Positions 29,370-38,255 of a stretch of DNA of 64,000 nucleotides are shown piece after piece. This DNA comes from CAVPTL01 sp963729195 (GTDB lineage: Bacteria > Actinomycetota > Thermoleophilia > Gaiellales > JAICJC01), in assembly GCA_963729195.1 (NCBI GenBank), contig CAVSNF010000024.1:1-64000 (forward strand). Direction: 5' to 3'. Under the pieces are notes generated by a model. It was not told the DNA's origin and searched no databases. It saw nothing but the letters and a program-made list of their open reading frames with translations. Both the position numbers and the translations under genes were made by a program. Every line of letters starts with the position of its first letter. The stretch's first letter is position 1.

Positions 29370-29924
29370 TCAGCAGAACTCTTCTCCGGCTTCGCCGCTG
29401 CGGCGCGACAGCAGGCCGTTTGCGGTGAACTCGTAGAAGCCCATCTCGCCCAGCGGGGGCGAGTAGGCGTGAATCGACGTGGCCACCGTGGCTCCGCTCT
29501 GACTGACGTCGTGGATGTGGCTCGGGCCGAACGAGAACACCGTGCCGCTGCTGTACACGACCGAGGGTGTGGGGCCGGCTCCCAGCGCCAGCCGGCGTTC
29601 CTCGAGCGATCCGTCGGTGACCGCCACCGCGCCGCGGCTGCCGTTGTGATCGTGGAATCCGGTGTCCTGCTGCTGTGACCAGCAGATCAGCCACACTTCG
29701 AGCGTGTCGTCCAGGTGCAGTTGGACGTAGAAGCGCTCGCTGGTGGAGTGCTTCACCAGGTGCTCCCACAGGTGCGGTCGGGCGGCCAACGCCTGCACCA
29801 GCTCCTCGAGCTCCATGCGGCTGAAATCCCAGCGCCGGCTGCGCTGTGAGAACCACAGGTCGAGCCGTGGATCCACGGCTCGAAGCTCGGTTGATTCGTC
29901 AGGTTTGCGTGCGAACGTCGACAT
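29370..29924 (-). CDS. Cysteine dioxygenase-family thiol dioxygenase
   Basis: A 184-residue mononuclear iron enzyme of the cupin CDO type, which oxidises cysteine to cysteine sulfinate or a related thiol. The iron ligands are visible as H91 and H93 in GFHDHNGSRGAVAV and H138 in GPSHIHDVSQSG. RFYVQLHLDDTLEVWLICWSQQQ precedes them. Start ATG at 29924 with a GAGG site. A longer frame to 30053 is open but lacks similarity. It lies 59 bp before the methanethiol oxidase gene, so an organosulfur-oxidising operon is likely. Confidence 0.87.
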   Translation of the reverse strand: MSTFARKPDESTELRAVDPRLDLWFSQRSRRWDFSRMELEELVQALAARPHLWEHLVKHSTSERFYVQLHLDDTLEVWLICWSQQQDTGFHDHNGSRGAVAVTDGSLEERRLALGAGPTPSVVYSSGTVFSFGPSHIHDVSQSGATVATSIHAYSPPLGEMGFYEFTANGLLSRRSGEAGEEFC

Positions 29925-30042
29925 TGCTGTGACCTCGTTTCGGCGAGCACCGAGGGAGACGGTGCGGCGGTGATTCGTGGGTTTCCGGAGTGAACGGCGA
30001 TTGGCGGTCGGCGGTTTTGGGGATGTGTCCGGCACCACGAAG

Positions 30043-30069
30043 TCAGTTTCCAACTTTGCTTATAGGCAT
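30043..30069 (-). CDS. Possible 8-codon upstream ORF in the CDO leader
   Basis: ATG-initiated peptide MPISKVGN followed by TGA, starting 12 nt after a good -10 box and about 145 nt before cysteine dioxygenase. It may be chance. Sulfur genes in other actinobacteria can be controlled by leader peptides, but this one has no cysteine. Confidence 0.25.
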   Translation of the reverse strand: MPISKVGN

Positions 30070-30081
30070 TGTCTGATAATC

Positions 30082-30110
30082 ACGGTACGTCGAGGTTCGG
30101 CGCGCGTCAA
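30082..30110 (-). promoter_or_regulatory. Promoter TTGACG-17-TACCGT of the sulfur cluster
   Basis: A near-consensus -35 and a -10 at exact 17-nt spacing on the minus strand. It predicts a leader of about 150 nt before cysteine dioxygenase, unusual in this leaderless-rich window. Confidence 0.65.
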
Positions 30111-30148
30111 GCCGCTTAACACCGTCGCAACACAGGCCACCCGCTCGA

Positions 30149-30154
30149 TACCGT
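30149..30154 (+). promoter_or_regulatory. -10 box TACCGT of the EamA gene
   Basis: Stands 7 nt before the ATG at 30162, the leaderless geometry seen across the window. Confidence 0.4.
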
Positions 30155-30161
30155 TAGCCAC

Positions 30162-31076
30162 ATGGCCGACATCGCCGAACCGTCCGCTGCTCTGGGGGCG
30201 CGTCTGGATCGAGCGTTCGAGCGCGTCCCCGCGCCGGTTCTGCTGATGGGGGCGATGATCGCGTTCCAGGTCGGCGGAGCCCTGGGAGTGTGGCTGCTGC
30301 CGGCGTTCGGGTCATTCGGCACGGGGTGGGTGCGCACGCTGGGTTCGGGGCTGCTCCTGTGTGTGGTCGCACGGCCCCGGATCCGCGAGGTCGCGCGCCG
30401 TCATCTGGCGATCGTGACCGCATTGGGCGCCGCGATCGCGGGAGCCAACGTGGTGTTCTATCTGGCGGTCGATCGCATCCCGATCGGGGTGGTCGTGACC
30501 GTCTCCTTCGTCGGCCCGCTGGCGGTGGCGCTGTTCGGCTCGCGTCGGCCTCGTGACGTTGCCTGGGTGGTGCTGGCGGCCGCCGGCGTCGCGCTCTTCG
30601 GCGGACTGCCCGGTGGCGCCGCGCTGGATCCGGTCGGTCTCGTGTTTGCCGTGATGGACGGGATCTTCTGGGCGGCCTACGCGGTGCTCGCCAAGCGGGT
30701 CGGCTCGGTGCTGCCGTCCAGCCAGGGGCTGACCCTGGGAACGCTGGTTGCGGCGGTGCTGCTGCTCCCGTTTGTTCCCGCATCGCTCGATGCGTCTGCG
30801 ATCACACCCAAAGTGGTGGCCGCGATGGTCGGCGTGGGTATCCTCACCGCGCTTCCGTACCTGCTCGAGTTCGCGGCACTGCAGCGGATGGCGACGGCGA
30901 CCTACGGCGTGCTGGTGAGCCTCGAGCCTGCCTTTGCAACGATCATCGGCGTGGTCATGCTGGGCCAGCATCCGTCGCCGACAGAGGTGGTCGCGATTGC
31001 GCTGGTGGTCGCGGCCTCGGTGGGGGCGGCGCGGTCGGCGGGGGCCGCGGTTGCAGCCGATGTCGGCGGGGTCTGA
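30162..31076 (+). CDS. EamA (DMT) family transporter, RhtA-like
   Basis: A 304-residue inner-membrane exporter with ten predicted helices in two EamA repeats. Typical pieces are TALGAAIAGANVVFYLAVDRIPIGVVVTVSFVGPLAVALF and, in the second half, GVGILTALPYLLEFAALQRMATATYGVLVSLEPAFATIIGVVMLGQ. This pattern fits the threonine/homoserine exporter RhtA subfamily. The substrate is inferred. Intact. Divergent from the cysteine dioxygenase operon. Confidence 0.88.
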   Translation: MADIAEPSAALGARLDRAFERVPAPVLLMGAMIAFQVGGALGVWLLPAFGSFGTGWVRTLGSGLLLCVVARPRIREVARRHLAIVTALGAAIAGANVVFYLAVDRIPIGVVVTVSFVGPLAVALFGSRRPRDVAWVVLAAAGVALFGGLPGGAALDPVGLVFAVMDGIFWAAYAVLAKRVGSVLPSSQGLTLGTLVAAVLLLPFVPASLDASAITPKVVAAMVGVGILTALPYLLEFAALQRMATATYGVLVSLEPAFATIIGVVMLGQHPSPTEVVAIALVVAASVGAARSAGAAVAADVGGV

Positions 31077-31081
31077 CGCCG

Positions 31082-31662
31082 TCAGCTGCTCATGATCCAG
31101 GCGGTCGGGCCGCCTCCGGGTGGTTGTCCTTCGCGCACGACCTCGGAAGCCAAACCGTTGGAAGTAGTCGGCAGCGGTCTGCGACGCGGCGACCAGATTG
31201 ATCGGCTCGCCGTCGCGGTGAGCGATGGCCAGGCAGTGTTTGACCAATGCCGAGCCGATGCCTTCGTGCCGGCGACCGGGATCCACGCTCAGCTCCAGCA
31301 GTCGGTATCCGGCGTTCGGGGTTGCGTCGGTGATCCAGTCCCAAAACCGCCAGTATCGATCGGGATGCTCGGCCGCCTCGGTTCAAGATCGGCACCGTCC
31401 GCACCTCGGCCTGGTAGTGGTCGACAACGTCATCCGGGGAGAGCAAGGCTGCGATCCCCACGGCATCGCCGACGCACCACACGTCGCCGAGCTTGATCAG
31501 GGCGTCCATCCACACCTCGAGCCAGGGTGTCATTCGCGCCCCGAGATCTTCGCCCGAACCAAATATCCAGTTCCAAACGGGGTCATCGCAGTGACGGGGG
31601 AGGGCGCCGGCGACGACGTCTTCGAGCATTTCGATGGTTGCTTGGTGGATGGTGTGGGTCAT
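31082..31662 (-). CDS. GNAT N-acetyltransferase, paralogue A (frameshifted)
   Basis: About 193 residues, clearly homologous to the gene at 32571-33149. Shared blocks include DPVWNWIFG, ALIKLGDVWCV, GYRLLELSVDP, GIGSALVKHCLAIAHRDGEP, DYFQRFGF and GGGPTAWIM. Two +1 shifts lie near 31385 and 31140. ATG at 31662 corresponds to the position of its paralogue; an upstream start at 31713 is possible. Substrate unknown. Confidence 0.75.
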
Positions 31663-31767
31663 TCGCAACCACGCCGATCCGCAACCCGGTTGGGTCACGC
31701 CGTCAAGTGGCAACCTCTGTTACGAGATATCGGCTGATACTTCGCTGGTTTAGCGCTCGGCGCGGGT

Positions 31768-32499
31768 CTACGCCAATGAGCCGAGGTCGACCGGGATGAC
31801 CGTGCCACTGACCGCTGACGCTCGGTCGCCGGCCAAGAACGCGACCACCTCGGCAACCTCTCGCGGCTCGATCATGCGGCCGGCCGGGTTGTTGTCGTCC
31901 ATCGAGGCGAGCACCTCTTCCCGGGTGCGACCGTGCAGCCGGGCCTGATCATCGATCTGGCCTTCGGCCATGCCCGTCCACATCCACCCCGGTGCGACCG
32001 CGTTTGCGGTCAGGCCCAACCGGGCACCCTCGAGCGCGGCGACCTTCACCAGGCCGGCGACGCCGTGCTTGGCCGAGACGTAGGCGGGCTTGAACGCCTC
32101 ACCCACCAGCGAAGAACTCGAGGCGGTGACGATGATGCGGCCGCCGGGGCGCTCGGTCAGGGGTGCCCAGGCATGCTTGATGGCAAGGAACGGGCCGGTC
32201 AGCATCACGCCCAGCAGTCGGTCCCACTGGTCGTTGGGGAACTGCGCAAACGGCGCCATGAACTGGGCCCCGGCGTTGAGTACGAGCGTGTCCAGCCGGC
32301 CGTGGCGTTCCAGAGCGAGCTCGACCATCGCACGGCAGCCGTCGTCGGTTGCCACGTCCAGATGCGCGCAATCGTCGCCGGCCAGGTCGACTCCGACCAC
32401 CGTCGCGCCGTCGCGCTCGAGCAACTCGCGCACCGCCTGTCCCAGCCCTCCTGCGGCGCCGGTGACCACCGCCACACGGCCGCTCTGGGGCAGCGTCAT
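31768..32499 (-). CDS. Short-chain dehydrogenase/reductase
   Basis: A 243-residue NAD(P)-dependent oxidoreductase of the classical SDR type. VAVVTGAAGGLGQAV is the TGxxxGxG cofactor motif, LVLNAGAQ is the NxAG-like motif, and the catalytic SSS/YVSAKHG (Tyr-x3-Lys) lies near residue 140. The C-terminus has PREVAEVVAFLAGDRASAVSGTVIPVDLG. Most like 3-hydroxybutyrate dehydrogenase and related enzymes; substrate unknown. Intact, and flanked by two paralogous acetyltransferases. Confidence 0.88.
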   Translation of the reverse strand: MTLPQSGRVAVVTGAAGGLGQAVRELLERDGATVVGVDLAGDDCAHLDVATDDGCRAMVELALERHGRLDTLVLNAGAQFMAPFAQFPNDQWDRLLGVMLTGPFLAIKHAWAPLTERPGGRIIVTASSSSLVGEAFKPAYVSAKHGVAGLVKVAALEGARLGLTANAVAPGWMWTGMAEGQIDDQARLHGRTREEVLASMDDNNPAGRMIEPREVAEVVAFLAGDRASAVSGTVIPVDLGSLA

Positions 32500-32570
32500 C
32501 GGGGCAGGCCTCGGTCGTCCATGTGATCAGCGTACCCCAGCCCCGGATGACCGTGCCCACCGGGTCGTCG

Positions 32571-33149
32571 TCAGGCGACGACCACCCAGGCTGTGGGCCC
32601 GCCTCCGGGTACGTCGCCTACGAACGCGACCGTGAAGCCAAACCTCTCGAAGTAGTCGACCGCAGCGGCGGTTGGGGCGATGGCATAGGCCGGCATGCCG
32701 TCGCGACGGGCGAGTGCCAGCCCATGGTTCATCAGCGCCGAGGCGATCCCCCGCCCGCGATAAGCGGGATCCACGTACAGATCCATCAGCCGGTAGCCGC
32801 CGAGCGTGCCGGTGGCATCGATCCAATCCCAGAAGCGGTGGTACCGGTCGGGATCCTGGGCCATCGCCACCACAGTCGGCCAGGCCAGCGTGTCGATCTC
32901 ATACAGGTCGACATCGTCGTCCGGCGGCAGCCAGATCGCGATCCCCGCGCCATCGTCGACACACCACACGTCCCCCAGCTTGATCAGAGGTTCGATCCAC
33001 ACGCGCAGCCAGGTTGTGAGCCGCTGCTCGAGATCGGTCCCGTCACCGAACATCCACCTCCAGGTGGGATCATGGCGCTGCCTGGTGACGAGCGCGGTGA
33101 CGATGTCGTCACTCATGTCGTCGGTTGCCTGGGTGACACCGTGAGGCAT
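32571..33149 (-). CDS. GNAT N-acetyltransferase, paralogue B
   Basis: An intact 192-residue acetyltransferase. LIKLGDVWCVDDGAGIAIWLPPDD precedes the core, the acetyl-CoA loop is LYVDPAYRGRGIASALMNHGLALARRDG, and the end is DYFERFGFTVAFVGDVPGGGPTAWVV. A GGAGG ribosome site lies 7-8 nt before the ATG. Paralogue A lies on the far side of the SDR gene, so a duplication or an SDR insertion happened here. Confidence 0.85.
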   Translation of the reverse strand: MPHGVTQATDDMSDDIVTALVTRQRHDPTWRWMFGDGTDLEQRLTTWLRVWIEPLIKLGDVWCVDDGAGIAIWLPPDDDVDLYEIDTLAWPTVVAMAQDPDRYHRFWDWIDATGTLGGYRLMDLYVDPAYRGRGIASALMNHGLALARRDGMPAYAIAPTAAAVDYFERFGFTVAFVGDVPGGGPTAWVVVA

Positions 33150-33217
33150 GGGCCGATCCTCCGGTAACGGTCCGCTTCCTCGCGCGCCTGCCAGATGCTG
33201 CGTGAGGGATGGAAGAG

Positions 33218-33247
33218 TTTACCTGGAAGGTCGACCTTTGGTAACCT
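33218..33247 (+). promoter_or_regulatory. Promoter with palindromic operator before the MFS gene
   Basis: TTTACC (-35) and TAACCT (-10), 18 nt apart, frame a perfect 12-bp palindrome AAGGTCGACCTT at 33227-33238. A repressor could bind between the boxes. No regulator gene is adjacent. Confidence 0.5.
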
Positions 33248-33263
33248 GACGTCGACGGAAGCT

Positions 33264-34982
33264 TTGCAGACCTCTCCATCCCAGACCCGACGGGGACAGC
33301 GGTACAAGTGGATCGCGCTCAGCAACACCACCCTGGGCGTGCTCTTGGCAACGCTCGACTCCTCGATCGTGCTGATTGCGATGCCCGACATCTTCCGGGG
33401 GATCCACCTCGATCCGCTACAGCCCGGCAACAGCTTCTACCTGCTGTGGATGATCTTCGGGTACCTGATCGTGACCAGCGTGCTGGTGGTCAGCTTCGGC
33501 AGGTTGGGTGACATCTACGGCCGGGTGAAGATGTACAACCTCGGGTTTGTCATCTACACGGCGGCATCGCTGATGCTGGCGATCGACTGGATGACCGGAA
33601 CCGCCGGCGCCGACTGGCTGATCGCCTTCCGAATCGTGCAGGGCGTCGGAGCGGCCTTTCTGCTGGCCAACTCGGCGGCGATCCTGACCGACGCGTTTCC
33701 GCCTCACCAGCGCGGCATGGCTCTGGGCCTGAACAACGTGGTGGCGGTGGCGGGGATGTTCGTGGGGCTGGTGCTGGGTGGGCTGTTGGCGCCGATCTCG
33801 TGGCGGCTCGTGTTTCTGATCTCGGTGCCGATCGGCCTGTTCGGGACGGTGTGGGCGTATCTCAAACTGGAGGAGACCGGCATCCACCGGCGGGCTCCGA
33901 TCGACTGGCTGGGCAATCTCACCTTCGCCGGCGGGCTGGTGCTGATCATGATCGGCGTGACCCGCGGGATCCGGCCCTACGCCGGACACCCGATGGGCTG
34001 GCAAAATCCGCAGGTGATCGCCGAGCTGGTCGCGGGAGTCGCTGCTGCTGGTGGCATTTGCCGTGGTCGAGACGCGGGTCGCACACCCGATGTTCAAGCT
34101 CTCGCTGTTTCGGGTGCGAGCGTTCACCTTCGGGACGCTTTCGAGCTTCATGTCTGCGGTCGCGCGCGGCGGTCTGATGTTCATCCTGATCATCTGGCTG
34201 CAGGGCATCTGGCTGCCGCTACACGGCTACAGCTTCGAGCAGACGCCGCTTTGGGCGGGCATCTACATGCTCCCCCTGACCGTTGGGATCATGCTGGCCG
34301 GACCGATCAGCGGCTACCTCTCGGACCGCTACGGCGCGCGCCCGTTCGCAACCGGCGGAATGCTCGGCAGCGCGGCCTCGTTCGTGTTGCTGGCGCTGCT
34401 GCCGATCAACTTTCCCTATCCGGCCTTCGCGGCGGTGCTGTTTCTGATGGGAGCGTCCATGGGTGTGTTTGCGTCGCCCAATCGTGCCGGAGTGATGAAC
34501 AGCCTGCCACCGGCCGACCGCGGCGCCGGGGGCGGCATGAACCAGACCTTCAGAACTCGGCCCAGGTGCTTTCGATCGGGATCTTCTTCAGCCTCATGAT
34601 CGCCGGGCTGGCCGCCACTCTGCCCGCGCACATGTCGGCCGGCCTGATCGCCCACGGCGTTCCGCCGGGCGCTGCGCATCAGGCCGCCAACCTGCCGCCT
34701 GTGTCGATCCTGTTTGCGGCGTTTCTCGGCTACAACCCGATCCAGCACCTGGTGGGGGCGCACGTACTCAGCCACGTCTCACCGGCGAACGTGGCGGTCA
34801 TCTCCGGCCGTGGCTTCTTCCCCGAGTTGATCAGCGGGCCGTTTCGGACGGGGCTGCACCTGGCATTCAGCTTTGCCATCACCGCCTGTCTGATAGCTGC
34901 GGTCGCGTCGTGGTCGCGCGGCCGCAGGTACGTCGACCAGGAGAGCACGGTGGCGGCCGCGTCGGCCGGCGCAGGCGACTAG
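33264..34982 (+). CDS. MFS transporter, DHA2 (EmrB/QacA) type (frameshifted)
   Basis: A 14-helix drug/H+ antiporter-like permease of about 572 residues. LGVLLATLDSSIVLIAMPDI is the typical first helix, SFGRLGDIYGRVKMYNLGFVIYT is motif A, and RIVQGVGAAFLLANSAAILTDAFPPHQRGMALG carries motif B and the following loop. A +1 shift near 34045 and a -1 shift near 34550 (TTCAGAAC for TTCCAGAAC) cancel each other. The start is TTG at 33264, placed after the promoter; an in-frame reading from 33195 would overlap the promoter itself. Substrate unknown. Confidence 0.8.
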   Translation: MQTSPSQTRRGQRYKWIALSNTTLGVLLATLDSSIVLIAMPDIFRGIHLDPLQPGNSFYLLWMIFGYLIVTSVLVVSFGRLGDIYGRVKMYNLGFVIYTAASLMLAIDWMTGTAGADWLIAFRIVQGVGAAFLLANSAAILTDAFPPHQRGMALGLNNVVAVAGMFVGLVLGGLLAPISWRLVFLISVPIGLFGTVWAYLKLEETGIHRRAPIDWLGNLTFAGGLVLIMIGVTRGIRPYAGHPMGWQNPQVIAELVAGVAAAGGICRGRDAGRTPDVQALAVSGASVHLRDAFELHVCGRARRSDVHPDHLAAGHLAAATRLQLRADAALGGHLHAPPDRWDHAGRTDQRLPLGPLRRAPVRNRRNARQRGLVRVAGAAADQLSLSGLRGGAVSDGSVHGCVCVAQSCRSDEQPATGRPRRRGRHEPDLQNSAQVLSIGIFFSLMIAGLAATLPAHMSAGLIAHGVPPGAAHQAANLPPVSILFAAFLGYNPIQHLVGAHVLSHVSPANVAVISGRGFFPELISGPFRTGLHLAFSFAITACLIAAVASWSRGRRYVDQESTVAAASAGAGD

Positions 34983-35651
34983 TCAGGGTGACGAGCGGGC
35001 AGGCACCCGGGCCAGCCAGCCGTCCAGCTGGTGATATCCGGCAGAGACGGCCAGGAACAGCAGGGCGATCCAGACGCTGTTCAGCGCCGCCTTGCCGTAT
35101 CCGATGGTGATCACGTCGATGAAGTGGTACGGGTACCAATCCACGATCGGGCCTCGAATCAGCGTGAACACGATCCACACGATCGGGTAGAGCAGCGCCA
35201 GCCCCGCGATTCGCCACGACACCATCCCGCGCGGCCCGTACATCAGCCAACCGACCACCGCCGCGATCGGCACGATCGTATGTGTGATCTGGTCGGCCAC
35301 CAGCGCCCAGCCGTCGAACTCCACCAGCTGTGCGATGGCGACGTGGTACACGATCCCGGTGATCGTGATCCCCACCAGACCCATCAGCCGGAACACCCGA
35401 AACACGGTCGAGCTGCGCTCCAGACGGAGCGCCAGCAGCAGGCAGGTGACGCCCACGATCACGTTGGAGTCGATCGTGAAGAAGCAAAAGACGTTGAAGA
35501 TCCTGCCGGCAGCCGTGGGGAACACGCCATGGTCGTTGGTGGCGGCTACCGGAAGCTGAATTGCGAGTCCGACCAGCACGATGAGGGCGGTGGCGGCGAA
35601 CCACACGCGGGCAGGGCTGGAACTCACGGACCCGCAGGATACGCCGTGCAC
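34983..35651 (-). CDS. Pr6Pr family membrane protein
   Basis: A 222-residue integral membrane protein with about six helices. Family-like segments are FNVFCFFTIDSNVIVGVTCLLLALR, VYHVAIAQLVEFDGWALVADQITHTIVPIAAVVGWL and YPYHFIDVITIGYGKAALNSVWIALLFLAV. His and Tyr in the helices are shared across the family, whose function is unknown. Tail to tail with the MFS gene, with no gap. Confidence 0.8.
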   Translation of the reverse strand: MHGVSCGSVSSSPARVWFAATALIVLVGLAIQLPVAATNDHGVFPTAAGRIFNVFCFFTIDSNVIVGVTCLLLALRLERSSTVFRVFRLMGLVGITITGIVYHVAIAQLVEFDGWALVADQITHTIVPIAAVVGWLMYGPRGMVSWRIAGLALLYPIVWIVFTLIRGPIVDWYPYHFIDVITIGYGKAALNSVWIALLFLAVSAGYHQLDGWLARVPARSSP

Positions 35652-35711
35652 CGAGATTCCCCACCGGATCAGTACACTTGGTCGGTTCGACTACACCAAC
35701 GGGGGGGATTG

Positions 35712-36576
35712 ATGGCCACAACCACCACGCACCACGAGGACGAGCAGGTTGAGCGCGCCAACGCGTCGGGCAAGACGCCGGTCGTGTTCATTCACGGCCT
35801 GTGGCTGCTGCCGAGCAGCTGGGATCGATGGGCGGCGGTATTCGAGGAGGCGGGATACATCGCCTCGACCCCCGGGTGGCCGGACGATCCCGAGACGGTG
35901 GAGGAGGCCAAGGAGCATCCCGAGGTGTTCGCCCACAAGACGGTCGGGCAGGTCGCAGACCACTACGAGGAAGTGATCAAGCAGCTCACGACCAAGCCCG
36001 CGGTGATCGGCCATTCGTTCGGCGGATTGCTCGCCCAGATCGTCGCCGGGCGAGGGCTCTCGGCCGTGTCGGTGGCGATCGATCCGGCGCCGTTTCGGGG
36101 TGTGCTGCCACTGCCGATCTCCGCGCTGAAGTCGGCCCGGCCGGTGCTGGGCAACCCCACCAACCGCAATAAGGCCGTGCCGCTGACCTACGAGCAGTTT
36201 CGCTACGGCTTTGCCAACGCGGTCAGCGAGGAAGAGGCCCAGCAGCTGTACGACGAGTTCGCCGTGCCGGCGCCCGGGAGCGCCGCTGTTTCAGGCGGCC
36301 ACCGCCAACTTCAACCCGTGGACCGAAGCCAAGGTGAAGTCGAAGAATCCCGAGCGCGGTCCGCTTCTGATCATCAGCGGCGAGAAGGATCACACCGTGC
36401 CGTGGGCGATCGCGAACGCGTCCTTCAAGAAGCAGAAGCGAAACGAGGGCGTGACCGAGATCGTCGAGATGCCCAACCGCGGGCATGCGCTCACGATCGA
36501 TTCGGGCTGGCGCGAGGTTGCAGACACCGCGCTCACGTTCGTCAAGCGCTTCGCCGAGGCTACGCCAGCACCGTAA
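35712..36576 (+). CDS. Alpha/beta hydrolase (frameshifted)
   Basis: About 287 residues. TPVVFIHGLWLLPSSWDRW is the oxyanion segment, PAVIGHSFGGLLAQIVAG is the GxSxG nucleophile elbow, then a lid-like region, then LIISGEKDHTVPW (acid residue) and MPNRGHALTIDSGW (catalytic His). A +1 shift lies near 36283. A G7 stretch gives a strong ribosome site before the ATG, so this mRNA has a leader. Substrate unknown. The stop overlaps the convergent CocE gene by 17 bp. Confidence 0.82.
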
Positions 36577-38194
36577 GCGCGAGTCGCGATCCCGTGGCTT
36601 CGCCGGTGAGCACGCTGTTGGTGGTTGACGGCGGTCTCGACGGCGAACCACGGGCTCTCGGCCGTGCCCGGATGGGGGACGTACAGCGGGTAGTCGCTGG
36701 ACGCGATCTGGAGGCGAAGGCGGTGACCGGGCATCAGGCGGTGGCCGGTGTGTCCCAGATAGACCTCAGCCGCCGTGCCGGCTCCCGGGCGATCCACCAC
36801 CTCCTGGCCGTAGAGCAGGATGTGCGAGCTGCCGTCGGGCGAGACGTCCACCAACTTGACGTGCAGGTACATCGACGGTCCGTCGCTCGCCACCCGGAGG
36901 TGGGCGACCACGCGGCCCGCCAGCGTCAACGGCGCGGTCAGCGGCTCGCTGGTGAACACGACCACGTCGTCGCGGGCGGCGACCGCTCGCTTCGTCGGGA
37001 TACTCGTACAGGAAGGCGAACGGGTTCTCGATCGTGGACGGCACCAGATTCTGCGGGGTCGTGCACCCAGCGGATCTCTCCGGCGGGCGCCGGGGTCGCT
37101 TCGCAGCGCCCCGTCGTGGTCGAGGTGGAGCACCTGTTCGCGGGCGCCGGGCGGGGGCCAGGTGGGGGAGTCGTGCCAGCCGTCGTTGCCCAGGTGCCAG
37201 CGCACGCGAGGGATCGACTCGGGGTCGGCCTTGCCTGACAGGAAGGCGTCGAAGAAGTCGATCGCCGGCGTGATGTAGCGCGGCAGCATCTCCGCGAGTG
37301 CATCGTCGTGCTTGTCGTGGTCGAGCGACTCGGGGATCGGCACCGCCTCGAACTGATAGTTCTCGTGGTCGGTCGAGCCCGCGTGCAGATACTGGAACGG
37401 CGCGGTGGCCGGGTCGGCCATCAGCCGCTCGTAGTCGAGCATGTGCGGAGGCGTGATGTTGTCGAACCAGCCCACGCCGTGCAGGGTGGGGATGCGCAGC
37501 CGGTCGAAGGGATGGCCGTCGGGGTAGAGATCCACGCCGGGGGCGCCGCGCGACTCGGCCAGGATCCGGTCAAAGGCGATCGAGCGCGACCCGATCGCCT
37601 CGAAGCCGGGGTCGAACACCTCGCTCAGCGGCCGGTGGCTCCAGTCGGGCGTCCAGTGGTGGCTGCGGTTGTCCGACCAGAACTCGGCCAGGTAGTGGGC
37701 TCCGTAGAGCGGCGTCACCCCATCCAGCCAGTCGAACAGATCCGCCATCGGTGACTCGCGGCACCACCGCCTTCAGCGCCGGGTGGCCGGAGGCGACCGC
37801 CGTCCATTGCGTGAAGCCGTAGTACGAGTCGCCCCACATGCCCACCGCCCCGTCCGCCCAGGGCTGGTGGGTGATCCACTCGATCGTGTCGTAGCCGTCC
37901 TCGATCTCGTGCACGAAGGCGTTGGTCTCGCCTTCGGAACGGAACTTGCCGCGCACGTCCTGCGGCAGGAAGGCATAGCCGCGATCGGTGAAGTAGCGCG
38001 AGATGAACGGCATCCAGCAGTAGCGGCCGTTCTTGTCGTAGGGCAGGCGCACCAGCACCGCCGGCCACGGGCCCGTCGCCGTCGGGGAGGTACACGTCGA
38101 TTGCCAGCGACACGCCGTCGCGCATCGGCACCATGTGCTGCTGGGCGCGGGGGTCGACCTCGGCGGGGCCGAGACTCTCGATCTTCACACTCAT
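36560..38194 (-). CDS. CocE/NonD family hydrolase, X-Pro dipeptidase-like (multiply frameshifted)
   Basis: An acyl or peptidyl hydrolase of about 544 residues. MVPMRDGVSLAIDVYLPDG starts the fold. YAFLPQDVRGKFRSEGE and GAVGMWGDSYYGFTQW carry the nucleophile serine (GDSYYG). DHENYQFE supplies a candidate acid/His region, and a C-terminal jelly roll includes VVVFTSEPLTAPLTLAGRVVAHLRVASDGPSMYLHVKLVDVSPDG. At least five frame changes are spread over the gene (for example near 38050, 37745, 37060, 36975 and 36630), yet all blocks are present and in order. A GGGAGA site precedes the ATG. Confidence 0.78.
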
Positions 38195-38233
38195 TCCATC
38201 TCCCAAGGGTCCGCGGCTGCCATTGCGGCTTGT

Positions 38234-38242
38234 GACTATAAC
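38234..38242. promoter_or_regulatory. Overlapping divergent -10 boxes
   Basis: TATAAC on the plus strand (38237-38242) faces the alpha/beta hydrolase. On the minus strand TATAGT (38234-38239) faces the CocE gene. The two promoters may interfere with each other. Confidence 0.4.
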
Positions 38243-38255
38243 CAGGTGTGGTTGA

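Noticed and set aside
29925..30053. N-terminal extension of cysteine dioxygenase from a TTG at 30053
   Set aside because: The extension has no dioxygenase similarity, while the ATG at 29924 has a good ribosome site and gives the family length.
36390..38206. CocE-family locus as two or more separate hydrolase genes or a pseudogene
   Set aside because: All family blocks are present once, in order, and none is deleted. The breaks are single-base changes like those elsewhere in the window.
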